64,000 nt of DNA from Poronia punctata (lineage: Eukaryota > Ascomycota > Sordariomycetes > Xylariales > Xylariaceae). Made by a program: the position numbers and the translations under genes. The stretch lies in assembly GCA_022579005.1 (NCBI GenBank), contig MU401585.1, positions 43,578-107,577 of the forward strand, written 5' to 3'. The notes beneath the pieces were generated by a model. It was not told where the DNA came from. It made no database searches and worked only from the letters and a program-made list of their open reading frames with translations. Within the stretch, counting starts at the first letter, position 1. The number at the start of each line of letters is the position of its first letter. This document shows, piece after piece, positions 48,120 through 60,045 of this stretch.

Positions 48120-49208
48120 GAGGGAGTTGAGATGATGTCGAGGTAGGTAATGCCTTCTGGTGACTTCCGATGGTTTCCTTGGACATGTACAAAGTAAGTA
48201 AATCTTTTTTGTTATCTCAATCCAAGGCGCCCCGAAGAACGCTAGTGTTTCCTTGCTAGCGGAGAGAGGTACACGTAGGTACTACCTACTCGTAATACCT
48301 ATCAATTTACCGCCAATTTACTGCTAACAAGTAAGTAATTACCATAACGTATATCTCTCTACAAATGCCCATCCCTCAATCTCTGTCTGTCTGCTTCCAT
48401 ATGCCGCCATTCCTGTAGGTATGTTACCTATTAGCTGCAGTCGCACTATTTCTCCGTGGTGCTAAATCACACCTAGTGTCTTGCTAATGGTACTCTAAAT
48501 CAATCACATCAATCACCCTCAGGAAAAGGCAGGAAGCTAAGGCAACCATAAAGTTAGCGCTAGAACTTTGAGTAATGCATACATGCATACCTTACATACT
48601 TCTGAGTACCTACTTATCTACACTGACGGGAGGACGGGCACTAGAAAGTGATCTTCCTTGTCCAGTAGAGGTCGGTACCCAAAGATGTATGTGTGTACTT
48701 ATTACACACCTACATGATAAGCGTACAGAGCATGGACACGTATGTACCTCCTACGTATATACCTACCTACATTAAATGAAGTAAGCAGCACCTGCTCGTA
48801 TATAAAGTATACTGAAAACCTTGTTAAATCGTCTACTTGTAACTTCCGGACGTTCCTACCTAAGGCATCCCAGATGCCTCATCTCTCTTAATAGAATAAC
48901 GCTTACATACCTTAGGTAAATAGGTAGGTACGAACCAAACCACAGAGGCAAGCCTGCCAAAATCTAGACTAGAAAGGTACCTATCTTAGGCAATCAGAAT
49001 GAGCGGCTTTTAACAAGGTAATGGCGGCTACCTCATAGGTTAGGTGTTTGGTGCTTGGTATTGGCCGGTAACACATAACCTAGTAGGTCGCGTGTTTTCT
49101 GTAATCTTGTCGATTAAATATTAAAATTCCCATGAGGGTTACCTAACCCAGGTTGTGTTGTATACCTAAGGTAAGTCTGCTTTGCTGTACAGAATAGGCA
49201 CTCGAATC
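48120..49208. other. Intergenic region between carbonic anhydrase and P450 genes
   Basis: About 1.1 kb, A+T-leaning, packed with TACCTA, TAGGTA and TACATAC words. ORF 48575-48775 is not supported. The left end is the promoter of the carbonic anhydrase gene, the right end the 3' flank of the P450. Confidence 0.45.
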
Positions 49209-51067
49209 TCACTCGAAACGCCTGAGATAAGCATCTGCCTTTTCCCATTCATTTTGGATGATGCGCTTCCTGCCCTCCCCCCTGACTCGGAGTTCTATTT
49301 TAAACGGCTTGGGCGCACTGGCCATGCCCGAGTCCCATGCATCCGTACGTATGTCTATACCTTCGGGGGATCCCGGTGCGATGTCGAAGCACCAGACCAC
49401 CTTAGCCATCGTCAGCAACAGGCTCCTCATCGCCATATCCTGTCCAACACACACCCGCCGTCCGGCCCCAAACGTCCAGATCTGTCGCCGCGGTATGCTT
49501 CCATCACCCTGTTTGGTCGCGCCACTAGCGCCTCTCTTCGACCCGTTCGGATCCCGAAGGTAACGCGTCGGATCGAATACTCCGGGGTTCTCGAACTCGT
49601 CCGGGTCGTGGTTGATGCCCCAGATGTTCATCAGCACGGTTGTGCCAGCCGGGATGAAGAATTCACCGTAGGTGTTGTCTTGGGAGGTGGCGTGTGGTAT
49701 GCCCGCGCCGATACCAGGCCGCCACCGGAGGACCTGGCATTTCTCCTGTTAGATGCAGAGACCACGCTTTGCGCGCCGGGGTTTATGACTTACCTCGAGC
49801 ATACAAGCTTCAAGAAATGGGAGTTCGGCGGCAACCGCCTCTGTCGGCATTTTATCATCGCCGTAAAGGCCGTCTACCTCTTCCTGCGCCGCCTGAAGGA
49901 AGGATGGGAATGCTGCCATGGCCATCAAGAAAGCCTCGAACGTACCCGCCGTCGTTTCGGCGCCCCCTTCGAGAAGGACGCCGCCGATATGGGCCAGGTC
50001 GACATCGGTATACCCAGTCTTTTCCTGTTGACGAAGCCCATCCGCCAGGAAACATTCCTCGCCCTTACCCTGTGCCATTCTCTCTCTCACCCCGAGCAGA
50101 AGCTCGCGATATAGGGCCCGCTGCCTCTCTCCCACCGACCTTGTCATCTTCTTCCAGCCCCGCCAAGGGGTCAGGAAGTCGGGCACAAATTTCAGAAACG
50201 GAAAGATATCATAAGGTGGGACAAAGTTGGGGGCGATAACAAGAGCCCAATCGCGCTCTACTTCAAAGAAACGCTTGAGCTCGCTGCCGTCGACGTACGC
50301 TCTCCCTCGTTTTCCAAAAGCCGACGCGAGGATGATAGCGCCATGATACCGGTAGATATGCTCATGGAACCGCTCCGGTTCCACAAGCAACTCATACACT
50401 AGGCCCGGCAGGCGGTTAGTCGTCTCTTCTCAACTAGTGGTTGCGCGCGAAAACACGGGGATTATACGTGTAGTAGGTATTCGTCTGCTTCAAAACGGGC
50501 AGACGCATGAAGAGAGCGAGCAAACCAATCCCGGCCCCAGTCGAAGCTCGAACCAAGGGTCTTAGAGGGTTCGCTTCACTTACTGAACTGGGACGACTCG
50601 GCTTCCTGAATCGGTAGCCGTCTCTCCATCTCGCTCTTTTTCAGAAATTCCATAAAGGTCTTGCGCTGCTTGCGCCACTTGTCTCCATACTTCAGGAGCG
50701 ATAGGTGGTAGTCGCCAGGGGGCGGCAGCACCTCCTGTGCTGCAATGACAGTCGGCCGGGACGAATAGACGGCCCCGCGCTGCTCGAGGAGATCCCGTGC
50801 GACCCTCCAATTATTGACCACAATAACCCTCTGGCTCGGTCCGAGTTGTAACCCCATGAGACCGTTAGACCCATACTTCCTACATAGTTCCGCAATCTTT
50901 ATGTACACTTTCTCCAGTGGTAACTGGTGCAGGTTACCGAGAACGGGTACGGTGGGAGGACCGGGTGGGAAGTTCCGCTGGCCGCGATTCGAGGCTAGGA
51001 TGCGAACCAAGGCGTACAATATCGAGAAGGAGGAGAAAAGCCCCAGTATTAACGTAATACTTGCCAT
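49209..51067 (-). CDS. Cytochrome P450 monooxygenase, membrane-anchored
   Basis: Three exons, 51067-50584, 50398-49794 and 49733-49209, give 537 aa. The first intron is long (185 bp, GTAAGT..GCCTAG) and splits the codon A|TG for Met162. The second is GTAAGT..TGCCAG. An N-terminal anchor (2-24) is followed by the proline hinge PPGPPTVPVLGN (from 34). The I-helix has GGAETTAGT (306-314). The ExxR motif is EVLR (363-366), assembled across the second junction. The heme loop FGAGRRVCVG (451-460) places the ligand at C458. It resembles fungal P450s of the O-methylsterigmatocystin-oxidoreductase type, but substrate is unknown. No polyketide or peptide synthase lies nearby, so nothing points to a metabolite cluster. 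Confidence 0.95.
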
Positions 51068-51196
51068 CTTTTTCCAGGCCACCCAATACAAGCCGGACCT
51101 ATTTGTTGTGAGTATGTGAGTGTGCGAGCGAGTATGTGTATGTGTGTGTGCGCGCACGGCCTCCCCCGCCGCCCCCCTAACTCAGCGACAGTGGGC

Positions 51197-51203
51197 TATA
51201 TAT
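51197..51203 (-). promoter_or_regulatory. TATA-like element of the P450 gene
   Basis: TATATAT within GC-normal sequence, about 130 bp upstream of the P450 start codon. The motif is near-palindromic, so orientation rests on gene position. Confidence 0.4.
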
Positions 51204-51327
51204 GTTGGAAATGACCTCGCTGTAGGATCATGTAAGCAGACATGACGTCCCATCACCAACGATGTGAATCGTCACAGGTACTACCCCGACTCTAGATTAG
51301 CTCTTTGAAGTTAGCCTGCCATCATCC

Positions 51328-51897
51328 ATGCACCTCATATGCGCGCAGTTGGCTCGTACTGCCAACATACCCAGCTCAAAGAACATGCCAGGAAGAATTC
51401 TTGCGAGGAAGGATACTGTTGGGCTGACCTGTGACTTGCATGCCCCCTCCCCCTCGTCCCAACTCGCACTCGTCTATCTAGGTAACAATAGCGGCTGGCA
51501 CCCACATGAACAGGCCCGCACGTCTGCAAGCCTGCATATTCTGGTTATAACATCTGTAGGGAGGGAAATCACCAACGAGGCTCCTCTGCGGCGATTCCAA
51601 CCTGATGCGGCATCGGCGTACCTTTGCTCGGCGCTCGCCCGTCCCCATCGAGGTGCGTCAGGAAAGGCCGAGGAACAAAAGGTCTTGAAGTGGGGGTGGT
51701 TTTTTTACGATCCGACATTAGTTCCCGAAATGGGTCCATGTAACAATCTGGCCAAGGTCACGATCTTCACTTTTTATTTTTGCTTTTGGTTGATGGCGCG
51801 GGCATGCGGGGACGACTGCCCGCTTATACCCGGACACCTAGGTAAATCACTGGCGAGCCAAGCGCTGCACGTTCCAGCAAGAGGCACGCCATCATAG
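51328..51897 (+). CDS. Orphan 189-codon ORF, doubtful
   Basis: Begins with a true ATG and runs 189 codons, divergent from the P450 with 260 bp between start codons. The only features are a hydrophobic patch near residues 145-158 (TIFTFYFCFWLMA) and scattered Cys. No signal peptide, no family resemblance, and a composition like translated intergenic DNA. It could be a lineage-specific gene but is more likely a chance ORF. Confidence 0.15.
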   Translation: MHLICAQLARTANIPSSKNMPGRILARKDTVGLTCDLHAPSPSSQLALVYLGNNSGWHPHEQARTSASLHILVITSVGREITNEAPLRRFQPDAASAYLCSALARPHRGASGKAEEQKVLKWGWFFYDPTLVPEMGPCNNLAKVTIFTFYFCFWLMARACGDDCPLIPGHLGKSLASQALHVPARGTPS

Positions 51898-52559
51898 CGC
51901 CGTCTTGGTATTACTGAGTAAGGTTGTATGCATGTAAAGTATAACAAGGTAACCTTTATATTCCCGGATAGAGCAAATCCTTTCTTCTTTTCAGCTTTGG
52001 CTGGAAATTGCAAAGCAGGGGGTGCAAAGGTTACACTAGTCTAGCACCTCCCTTTTAAAATGCATATTAGGATTTATGGTACTAAGTAAGTTTATACCCT
52101 ATTAAATTATATTCCTTTTAGATAAGACTACCTATTAAAAGTACATTAAGTATTATATAATGCTTTCAGGGCTAACGATCTGGCATCAAGTATGTACGTT
52201 GTACCTATATATTTTGATCCATAGCGTAGAACTTATTTACTAATCAGGCTAGTTACCCTTGTCTCTCGAATGGAATGGAATGGAATTGTTTAACGTCGTC
52301 GCGGAGGCAAAGCCCACTCGCACCTCCCTAGGGGTATAGGACGTGGTAAGCTCCTATATACATGTAATACATATATAAATCCCGAGATACCATCTCTGTG
52401 CTTCAAGAGCTCAACATATCATTACCCTCCGACCCTACATGCAGCCTTACAGGTGTTATTTTTTGTATCGAGGCAATATGCAGGTATACACGCATCTGAT
52501 TGCGCTACCAGAAATCTGCAAGCCTGCTTAATTACACCTAGATGACCTACTTTCACGCG

Positions 52560-54470
52560 TTTTGCGTTAGTGACCTCATAGGTACAAAATAGTTTTTAAT
52601 TATTAACAATTCTAAAAACCTTTATATTTCTATTAACCTAAGTAAATAATAATAATTAAAAACATTATTAAATAGCCTAGAATCTTACCTATTTAACAAT
52701 ATAATTTTTGTAAATTAATTTCTATTTGCAATGCTTAAACCCTAGCTTTTTAAACTTAAGGTTAATAGTAGCACTTTTAAGCCCTATATACTTCTAATAG
52801 CTGCTGCAATTAATCTTTTTAACTTTAAGCCTCTTATAATGCTAACACGTACTTTATTTATTTATACCCTTTTAACTACCTTAGCAGCCTTTTTTAAAGC
52901 TTTTTTCCTACTTTAAATAGTAAAAAAATAGGTTATTTACTTTAAATTTATTTAAAAAAGCTATTAAAAACTTACTTTTATTGCTAAATTATATTGCTTT
53001 TTTATAACTTTTATTTATATTAGTTTATACTTTAAAAATAGCTTTAAGCAATATTAGTAAAAAACTATACTATAGCTAAATTATATGCTTTTACTATATA
53101 TTACTTATAATTGCTTTATAGTTTTCTTTAGTTACTTACGCTTTTAAAATAAAAACAAAGTTAAAAATATAAACATTTTAAAGCTTTTTTTAAAGGTTAA
53201 AAAAGTTAGCTAATATATATATACTATATTAAAGCAATTTATTTTTAAATAGCTTATATTTATTGTTATTAATAAAGCAATAGTAAAATATACTAGTAAA
53301 GCAAAAGCTACTACTATATATAAAGAAAAGCTTACGCTTATTAGCTTTAAAGTATAATTAATAGCTTATAAAAAGTATGTTTTTAACTTCTTTTAGCATT
53401 ATAACTATTATAGTCCTTTAAGTGTTTTATACTTAAAAAAGCTAATTTTAAGGTTAAAAATAAACTAAATTTTAGCAAATATACTACTTGCAATATATAA
53501 TCTTGCTGCCTTTAATAATACTTAAAAAGTTATTATTAAGTTAATAAACCGCCTCCTTTACTAGCTATACTATTTATTTTTTAATAACTTGTTTATATTG
53601 CTAAATTTATTACTATATTTATATAACTACCTTATTATTAGTGCTACTAGTATTGCCTATATAAAATTAAGCATTTTTAAAAGCTTTGTTAACTTTAAAA
53701 AATATAACTAAAGTAAAAATACTATAATTTAAAATACTTTATACTACTAAGCTATGTTAAACTATAAAATATAGCAATTTATATAAAAAAATAATATAAT
53801 AATATTATAAATATTAACAGTTTTTTTAAGTAAAGGCTTTATAATGCGCTAGCTAAAAAAACTTTATATAAAAATAGCTAACAAGGCTTTTTAATAATAA
53901 CTTAAAGCTATTATAACTATTTTACTTATTATATATAAATATAATATATAAAAAAGTAGTATTAATATTATAAATTAACTATGTTTATATAATATATATA
54001 CTTATTATATTTGCTATAGCTATAAAAAATGCTTTACTTTTTAATTTTTGCTAAACTTTATGCTTTATAATACTTACTTACTTTAAAAATAAAGTCTTAA
54101 CTACTTTTTATACTAAAAAAGCGCTTAAACTAGCTAAAGTAGCATAAAATGCTTATATAAAATCTATATAATAAGTATAGGCTAGCTATAAAAGCTAATA
54201 CTAAAAGCTTTACTATACTTTAAGCTTTTAAGCAGCTATAAAAAAGTTATAGCCTAATAAAAAAAAGTAAAAATAGTAATTATAAAGCCTGCTAGGGCTT
54301 TTTGCTTTTTAGCTAAAAACGTACTGTTTTAAGTAAAATTAAAAAAAATGCAACTATTAAAATTTAAAAGCAAACTAAGTACAGCTATAATAAGTATAAT
54401 ATAGCTTTATATAATACTAAGCAATGCTAGTACATTTAGCACAAGCTAGATTAAGTAAGAAAACGCAAAA
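52560..54470. mobile_element. AT block E: RIP-mutated element, about 1.9 kb
   Basis: A+T-rich, ORF-free, with sharp edges. TTTTGCGTT at 52560-52568 recurs inverted as AACGCAAAA at 54462-54470, exactly at the two edges. The 1.91-kb length fits Tc1/mariner (Fot1-like) elements, but I see no TA duplication and no transposase can be read. Nine inverted bases alone are modest evidence. Confidence 0.45.
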
Positions 54471-55721
54471 AATTATATACCTTTATTTTTAAGATTTGAT
54501 TGGTTAACTACGCAGTGATCTATGTACTTAAGCAGCTTGCAGATTTCTAGTGGCGCAATTAGATACATATTGCATGTTTTGTTCAGTCCCCTTCAACCTT
54601 CCCGTTTTCGCTTCGTGTCTTGGGTCCTTTCGGCAAGGAAATTCGCTGGCAAGCGAATAGCGTAGATAGCGTAGTCTTTGATTGGCGGGCGCGTAGGTCT
54701 TCGTTGGCGAGTCACTCAAGCCTTTGAACGTAGCGGTATTCGGTATTTGGGTATCGGGGTTTGTATAGCTATGACGGGGTCGTCGGCGCCCACCCAAGTC
54801 TTTGACATTGGTTGTTGGCTTAGCTATGGGAAGGCAGTTTAACCACTTGCCCAGGTAGATACCCTTGTCTCTCGTGTTGTCGATAGAAAGTGATTATGTC
54901 TGTCGCCTGTGAGTTGCGGTCCAATCCCCTTGGAATCACAATCAGTTATGTCTGTCGCCTGTGAGTTGCGGTCCAATCCCCTTGGAATCACAATCAGCAA
55001 ACAGCGTGAAGGCGCGACCATGTGTGTATGTGTATACCTCCTACCTTACTTTATGTGCGCGTGATGTCATCATGCCAACTTGCGGGCCGTATATCAGTTT
55101 TCCCCTGTCTTGTGTCCTCTTCCTCTTCCCTGCGCCATATTGAAAACCGAGCCGATCAGGTATGTAGGATGGACCTGAGAGAACTAGGTTACCTACCTGT
55201 CTAATATTCTTCTCTTTACCTAGTTTGAGCGGAGAGCTTAGGCCTACCTTTCTGTCCTGATCCTGGTTAGCCACCCCTGTTAACTGGGCTGGTAACCGTT
55301 GAGGGGGGGAGGAAAAGTGCCGCTGAATGGATTACGTCCGGCCATCTACGGGTGAGAGGAAACGATAGCGCAGCACGCGCCGGCCCGCTCAACGGTATCG
55401 CGACAAAGCCAACCTGAGTTATGGCTGAGTACTAGGTAGTCTAACCTACATAGCTGCAATCCATTGGACACTGATATATGAGACGCCGCAGCCAGCATTT
55501 CCTCTAGACACCATTGCATGAGGTATAATTGCAATCAAGTAGGTTGTATGTTTTGCATCCGGGTGCCGTGTTGTCCCTGTTCTCGATGCCTTTCATCTCA
55601 GCGTTGCCCCCTTTTGAAGCCACAGCTACCTACCTAGGGCCCCGAGCATAGCAGTCCCTTTGTCGCCGAATGAGGGGCGGATGGATACGCTACTTGCGAC
55701 CATATATGTCCTTGGTTTGCT
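54471..55721. other. Intergenic region between block E and the DUF7730-type gene
   Basis: About 1.25 kb, normal composition. It contains a 52-bp tandem duplication (54894-54997). Small ORFs at 54528-54797 and 55041-55274 have no supporting features. Confidence 0.45.
54894..54997. repeat. Perfect 52-bp tandem duplication
   Basis: 54894-54945 and 54946-54997 are identical, beginning TTATGTCTGTCGCC and ending GGAATCACAATCAG. There is no point difference, even at CpA sites, so the duplication is either recent or too short to trigger RIP. Confidence 0.97.
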
Positions 55722-57115
55722 TCACCTCTCGGTGAAGTCGATGAGGTACGGGTTCGGGATAACCCTCCCCCCTTTATTCAACACAATCCAACAGTGTCGC
55801 CGTTCTTTGCTGCCGCTGCGGGTTTTCCAGGTAAAGCGCTCGACTTGGCCCGGGTTGAACTGCCAGTACCGCAATGGTTGCCGGCGCACGATGTCAAACG
55901 CCCTCGCGTGTCTCGGCCTCTGGTCTCGGTCCGACCCCGTCTCGCCCGCTTTCTCGTCTACTTGGCTGCTGCTATCCTCTAGATCCCGCATGCCGGCGTA
56001 GTGTGTCCGTATAGGCAGCGCAGCCGGAAGTTCGACCGTGTAGTTGAGGCTCCCCGTCTTACTCGGCCGGACCCGCGGCCGTTCCAGGTATGGTGCGAGA
56101 GCGCTCTCGGGCACCTTGCGCCACGGTCCCCTATCGTAGACATCGAGTGAGACTCGCAGGCTGTGGAGGCACGTGGTGCGATCTGCAACGGCGTTTAGCA
56201 CGGCGCCGAGCTGGCTATTTCTCGTCTTCCGCTGCCACTGTGAATTTCCGGCCTCGCTCCCATCGTGCTCTTTTTCGGTGGCGCCCGGGCCGTCGGAGGT
56301 GATGAAGGGTATAAGCTCGTGGAAGGGTACGCTAAGCGTGAGGTCGAGGTGGCGGATGGAATGCAACAGGTGCGGGGCGTCCTGCTGAACCAGGAAGCGG
56401 TAGGCCGAATAGAGGTCGTTGAACATGAGCTTGTGACACTGAACAAAGGACTGCATCACTTCGTGGTGGCTTTACATCAGGGGCTCGAGCGTCAACAGTC
56501 CGGACTTCAAGATGGCGGTACGAATTATTGGGATATTCTGGGTGGCACCACTCACATCTTTTTGCAAACGACCATGAGGGCGCCGAGATCGGTACGGTCG
56601 ATCGCTGTAGGCTTCCCGTACTCGACTCTTTCCTCGCATCTCCAGTGCCGGTGTCCCCATGTGGAGGCAAGTCTTCGCTGCCACGCGAGGAGATCCCCTT
56701 GACCGGTGTTGTGGATCAGGTCCATCTGCGCCTGGATCAGATCTATGTCTTTGTCATCCTGTTCGGCCATCACGCAGCGAGTATGCAGCCAGTGGCCGTC
56801 TTTGAAATGCAGATGCCGGCCCCTGGGCTCGTGGTACATGTTATCGTAAGCCCCTGACCACTTGTGGGCATATACCATATTTCTTATCTCCAAAGGCAGC
56901 TTTCCGAAGAAGGTACTTCCACCTTGTTCGTTGAACATGCTCGTCTCGGCTCCCAACGACTGGGAAATCTTTCCGCCTTGGGCTGCAGATTGTTGTGTCT
57001 CATCGCCCATACTTCTGCCTTTTTCTGTCGCGGGCGCGGTCCCAATACAGCCCTTTCTGCTCCTCCACTTCAGACGGAGGTACCTTATCAACCTAGACGC
57101 GATACCGACGGCCAT
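55722..57115 (-). CDS. F-box-like/DUF7730-type fungal protein
   Basis: Two exons, 57115-56556 and 56469-55722, give 435 aa. The intron is GTGAGT..TGTAAAG, which turns the AT|C codon into an Ile and avoids a TGA straight after CKKM. Near residue 70 is FGKLPLEIRNMVYAHKW, the F-box-like start typical of this fungal family. ALMVVCKK at the splice matches the usual LL.TC+.I..E segment, followed by FNDLYSAYRFL. The C-terminal half is Arg-rich with LDLTLSVPF and LRVSLDVYD strand-like repeats. The start at 57115 is the first true ATG in frame; a later one (residue 35) is possible. Such proteins are numerous in Pezizomycotina and mostly unstudied. The domain number is from memory. Confidence 0.68.
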
Positions 57116-60045
57116 ATTTATCCTGGCAATACCTACGTTGGCTGGGCTATGGGTAGTATTATAATATGAACAAGATCCTCTAGGTAACGGTACAGCTGCG
57201 GACAGCTTATAAGTGAGGCGATCATTCAGCCCGTAGAGGACCAGGGTAGGAGGTAGGTCGGTAAGCGGAATCAAACAAAACCGTCAGATGTTCAAGTTAA
57301 CTAAACAGACGGCCGCGGCGACGGCTTAAGAGCAAGAGGGAGGGAAAATACCGGCACCATGTCGGCATGGACCTGTCTCCCTAGAGCTTATTTATCGTAG
57401 TCCTAGGGCCCCTCCGGGCGTTTCGAGACAGGGGACTGCCAGGAATATTGTAAGACACGATCATGATTTGCCCCTCCCTCCCGTGCCATAGCCTAGAGCA
57501 CCGGGCCCAGGGTTTACTGGGGCCAGGCTGTCCTTTGCTGGCATATATCGATTGCATTTAACGTCCTGCCCCGTGTGTTTTTGCTTGGGTGATTCTTTTT
57601 GTTTTATCCATGTAACGGCCGAACTTGGGCACGGTCCGCACACGTGGAGGAGACACGCGGCCAGGACTACCAAGGCAGGACAAGCGCCTCTAGTGTGACG
57701 TTGGGCAGGTGACAGGCAATAATCAAGAGGAAAGCGGGAAAGTGGACAGGAGAACTCTCGCACTGTCATTTCCTGTTGCACCTGCGTACTCGTGTGTTCA
57801 ACTCTTATCGACTCGTGTGCACTGCGTTGGCGAGTGAGCCTATGCGCCAATACTTGGGCACTTCAGGTACATACGCCAGACAGAGGCCGCAAGCGCATGC
57901 AGTTATCAAAGGAGTGTGTGACGAGACACGTTGGACAGAATCCGAAACCCGATTTCCTGCCACCACGTGCCTCGACGAGTAGAATGGCAGAAGCAGGCTA
58001 CAGTCTACTTTAATTCTGGCATCGATACATTGCAGTAAAATGTATGGCATCGAACGTATGGATGGCATCAGTAATGAAAAGTAGGTATGCATGTACGTTG
58101 TAGTACACATGTAACGCTGGTACTTGTCTTCTGTTTTTTTAGCACATGTTATTAACTTATTTAATTGGCACAGCAGACCGAGAATCGCGCTTCGTCCCGA
58201 TTTGTTGCCATCTTTCTATTGGAGTTGTAATAGGAAAAAGAGAAGGAAAAAGAGAACAGGAGAAGAAGAGGGAAGAGTACCTAGCCCCACTCCTAGCCGG
58301 TTCCGTTCAGTCGGTATCCAATCATAAAGAGAAGTTAGTTGAAGTTGGTCAAATCTTGGTCGTCGGACAGCTGCTTCTACGAGTAGTACCCAAGCCGGTG
58401 AAGCGTAGCCGGTGAAGCGTGAGGAAACCCCCCTCCGTGGCGCCTGGCATGGTGAAAGACGTGGCTCTGGGTCCTGAAACTGAAGGACTGTGCTGTGGCA
58501 GATAGTGTACAACCACAATACCTGCATCGGCTTACGTTAATTGACGTGTCTCGCCTGCTCCGTTCAAGGCGTAGATGGGGGCGAAGGCTGCCTTGCTGTT
58601 ATTATCCCTGGCCTAGCAATGTTCAACGCGGGGGTTCTGTAGCCTAGAAGGGGTATAGGAACCCTTTATCCGAGTAAACGTCTTTCATGGAGTACCTATG
58701 GATTACTAGGCTAGCATACGCCTGTGTCCAGGTGCCAAGTAGGTACATATCATGTTATGTCGGCCAAGAGGATATGCGCATACGTGTACAGGCCGTCGGA
58801 GTTGTAGCCGGACGGTGAAACAAAACAAGCAATGCAAGTAAACTGCGCATAAAGACGCACTCGCTTTCGTGCTACACTACAACAACTCCTATCAATCCTC
58901 ACCATACGCTTGTCACACATTGCCCGGTCCCCAGACACAGACACAGACGCACGCAAAATATATATATACAGGTAGTGCCACCATAGGACACCCTACTCAG
59001 AGCGCTAACAAGAGAATACCCAGGGTTGCCAGCCAGGGTTGGTAACCTCCTATGGAAAGGATGCTATACTGCGACCACTTGTTGAAAAAAGATTTGATTT
59101 TATCTTCTAATGCCGACCCTATATTTATCTATCTTATATTCATGGCGCAAACTCACGCGGCAGCCGGGTGCTGCTTGTGTCCTTATTTGTACAAATAAAA
59201 GAGATATGCAGTAGGAGGACATTCCATGACGATGACGCTCCAGCAACGGTCTACGACGTGCACTAGGTGTACCCTTGACGGAGAATACTCAAGTGTCCTT
59301 GTTACAAATCCAGGTAGGTTTTTTTCGGTATTATTTGTAAGTGTAAGTAAAACTGTTGGCGTATGCACTTTGTACAATGCACCCCTTCTTACACAAGCTT
59401 ATAAACATAACACATACGTATTCCATGTATAGCGCAAGTTCATCCAGATAATATTGTAGACCTGACGGCCTCTGATGCGCACCATAAATCGCAGAGAGTC
59501 AATCTTGCAAACTGATTGTTGTCGTTGCCATCTTATATATCCTACTGGCGACGCTTGCATGGCGCATTCAGCCCAATACTGCATATCGCATGCATGAACC
59601 GCAATAGCCGCGTGCCGGCATCATTCATGGGCCGCAATGGACGGGCAGGGAAGTCGATTGTTCATGTTCTGGAACGCTTGTCGAGCGTTTGTCATGTCCA
59701 ATGGCGGCATAACAAGGCAAACATAATGATACGGCCAGCAAGAAAGGTGTTTGGGTACGCCCTGGTGGTCACCATAAGATCCCCTATAAGCATACACAAC
59801 CGCGCTCACCGGGTCAGTCTTTCGGTATGGTATAGACCTTGCAGCAAACTTGGTAGTAGCACACATGGGGCATATTCTGTTTTGCTGGATACCCTCAGTC
59901 CGTATTCTCATGTCTATTTCACAACCTGAAATCTTGATCTAGTTCAGGTCTCTTTTATGCCGCTTTCCGTTCCCCTTCTTTACCGCCTCAAAACAAGGGC
60001 CTAAATAGTAAAAAATGAGAAGTTGGATGAAGCCCCGCCTTGTAA
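57116..60045. other. Long intergenic region, no convincing gene
   Basis: 2.9 kb of ordinary composition. ORFs of 60-137 codons (for example 57461-57850 minus, 58216-58527 minus, 59516-59929 plus) start at near-cognate codons or lack any family, signal or splice support. I see no tRNA-like fold. It may hold non-coding transcripts or a gene too diverged to recognise. Confidence 0.45.

Larger units (their letters stand above)
51068..52559. other. Upstream region of the P450, up to AT block E
   Basis: About 1.5 kb. It has a GT/CA-rich microsatellite (51120-51155), a TATA-like site, and one 189-codon ORF (listed separately). A GGAAT pentamer run (52268-52286) lies near the right end. Composition falls toward A+T from about 52050. 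Confidence 0.45.

Noticed and set aside
49182..50114. 310-codon plus-strand ORF, and another at 49694-50239
   Set aside because: Both lie antisense to P450 exons 2 and 3, whose motifs (EVLR, FGAGRRVCVG) fix the coding strand.
49209..51067. Secondary-metabolite cluster around the P450
   Set aside because: Neighbours are carbonic anhydrase and a wall glucanase; there is no synthase, transporter or regulator.
57116..60045. Several 60-137 codon ORFs in the long gap
   Set aside because: No true family motif, splice support or signal peptide; many start at non-ATG codons.
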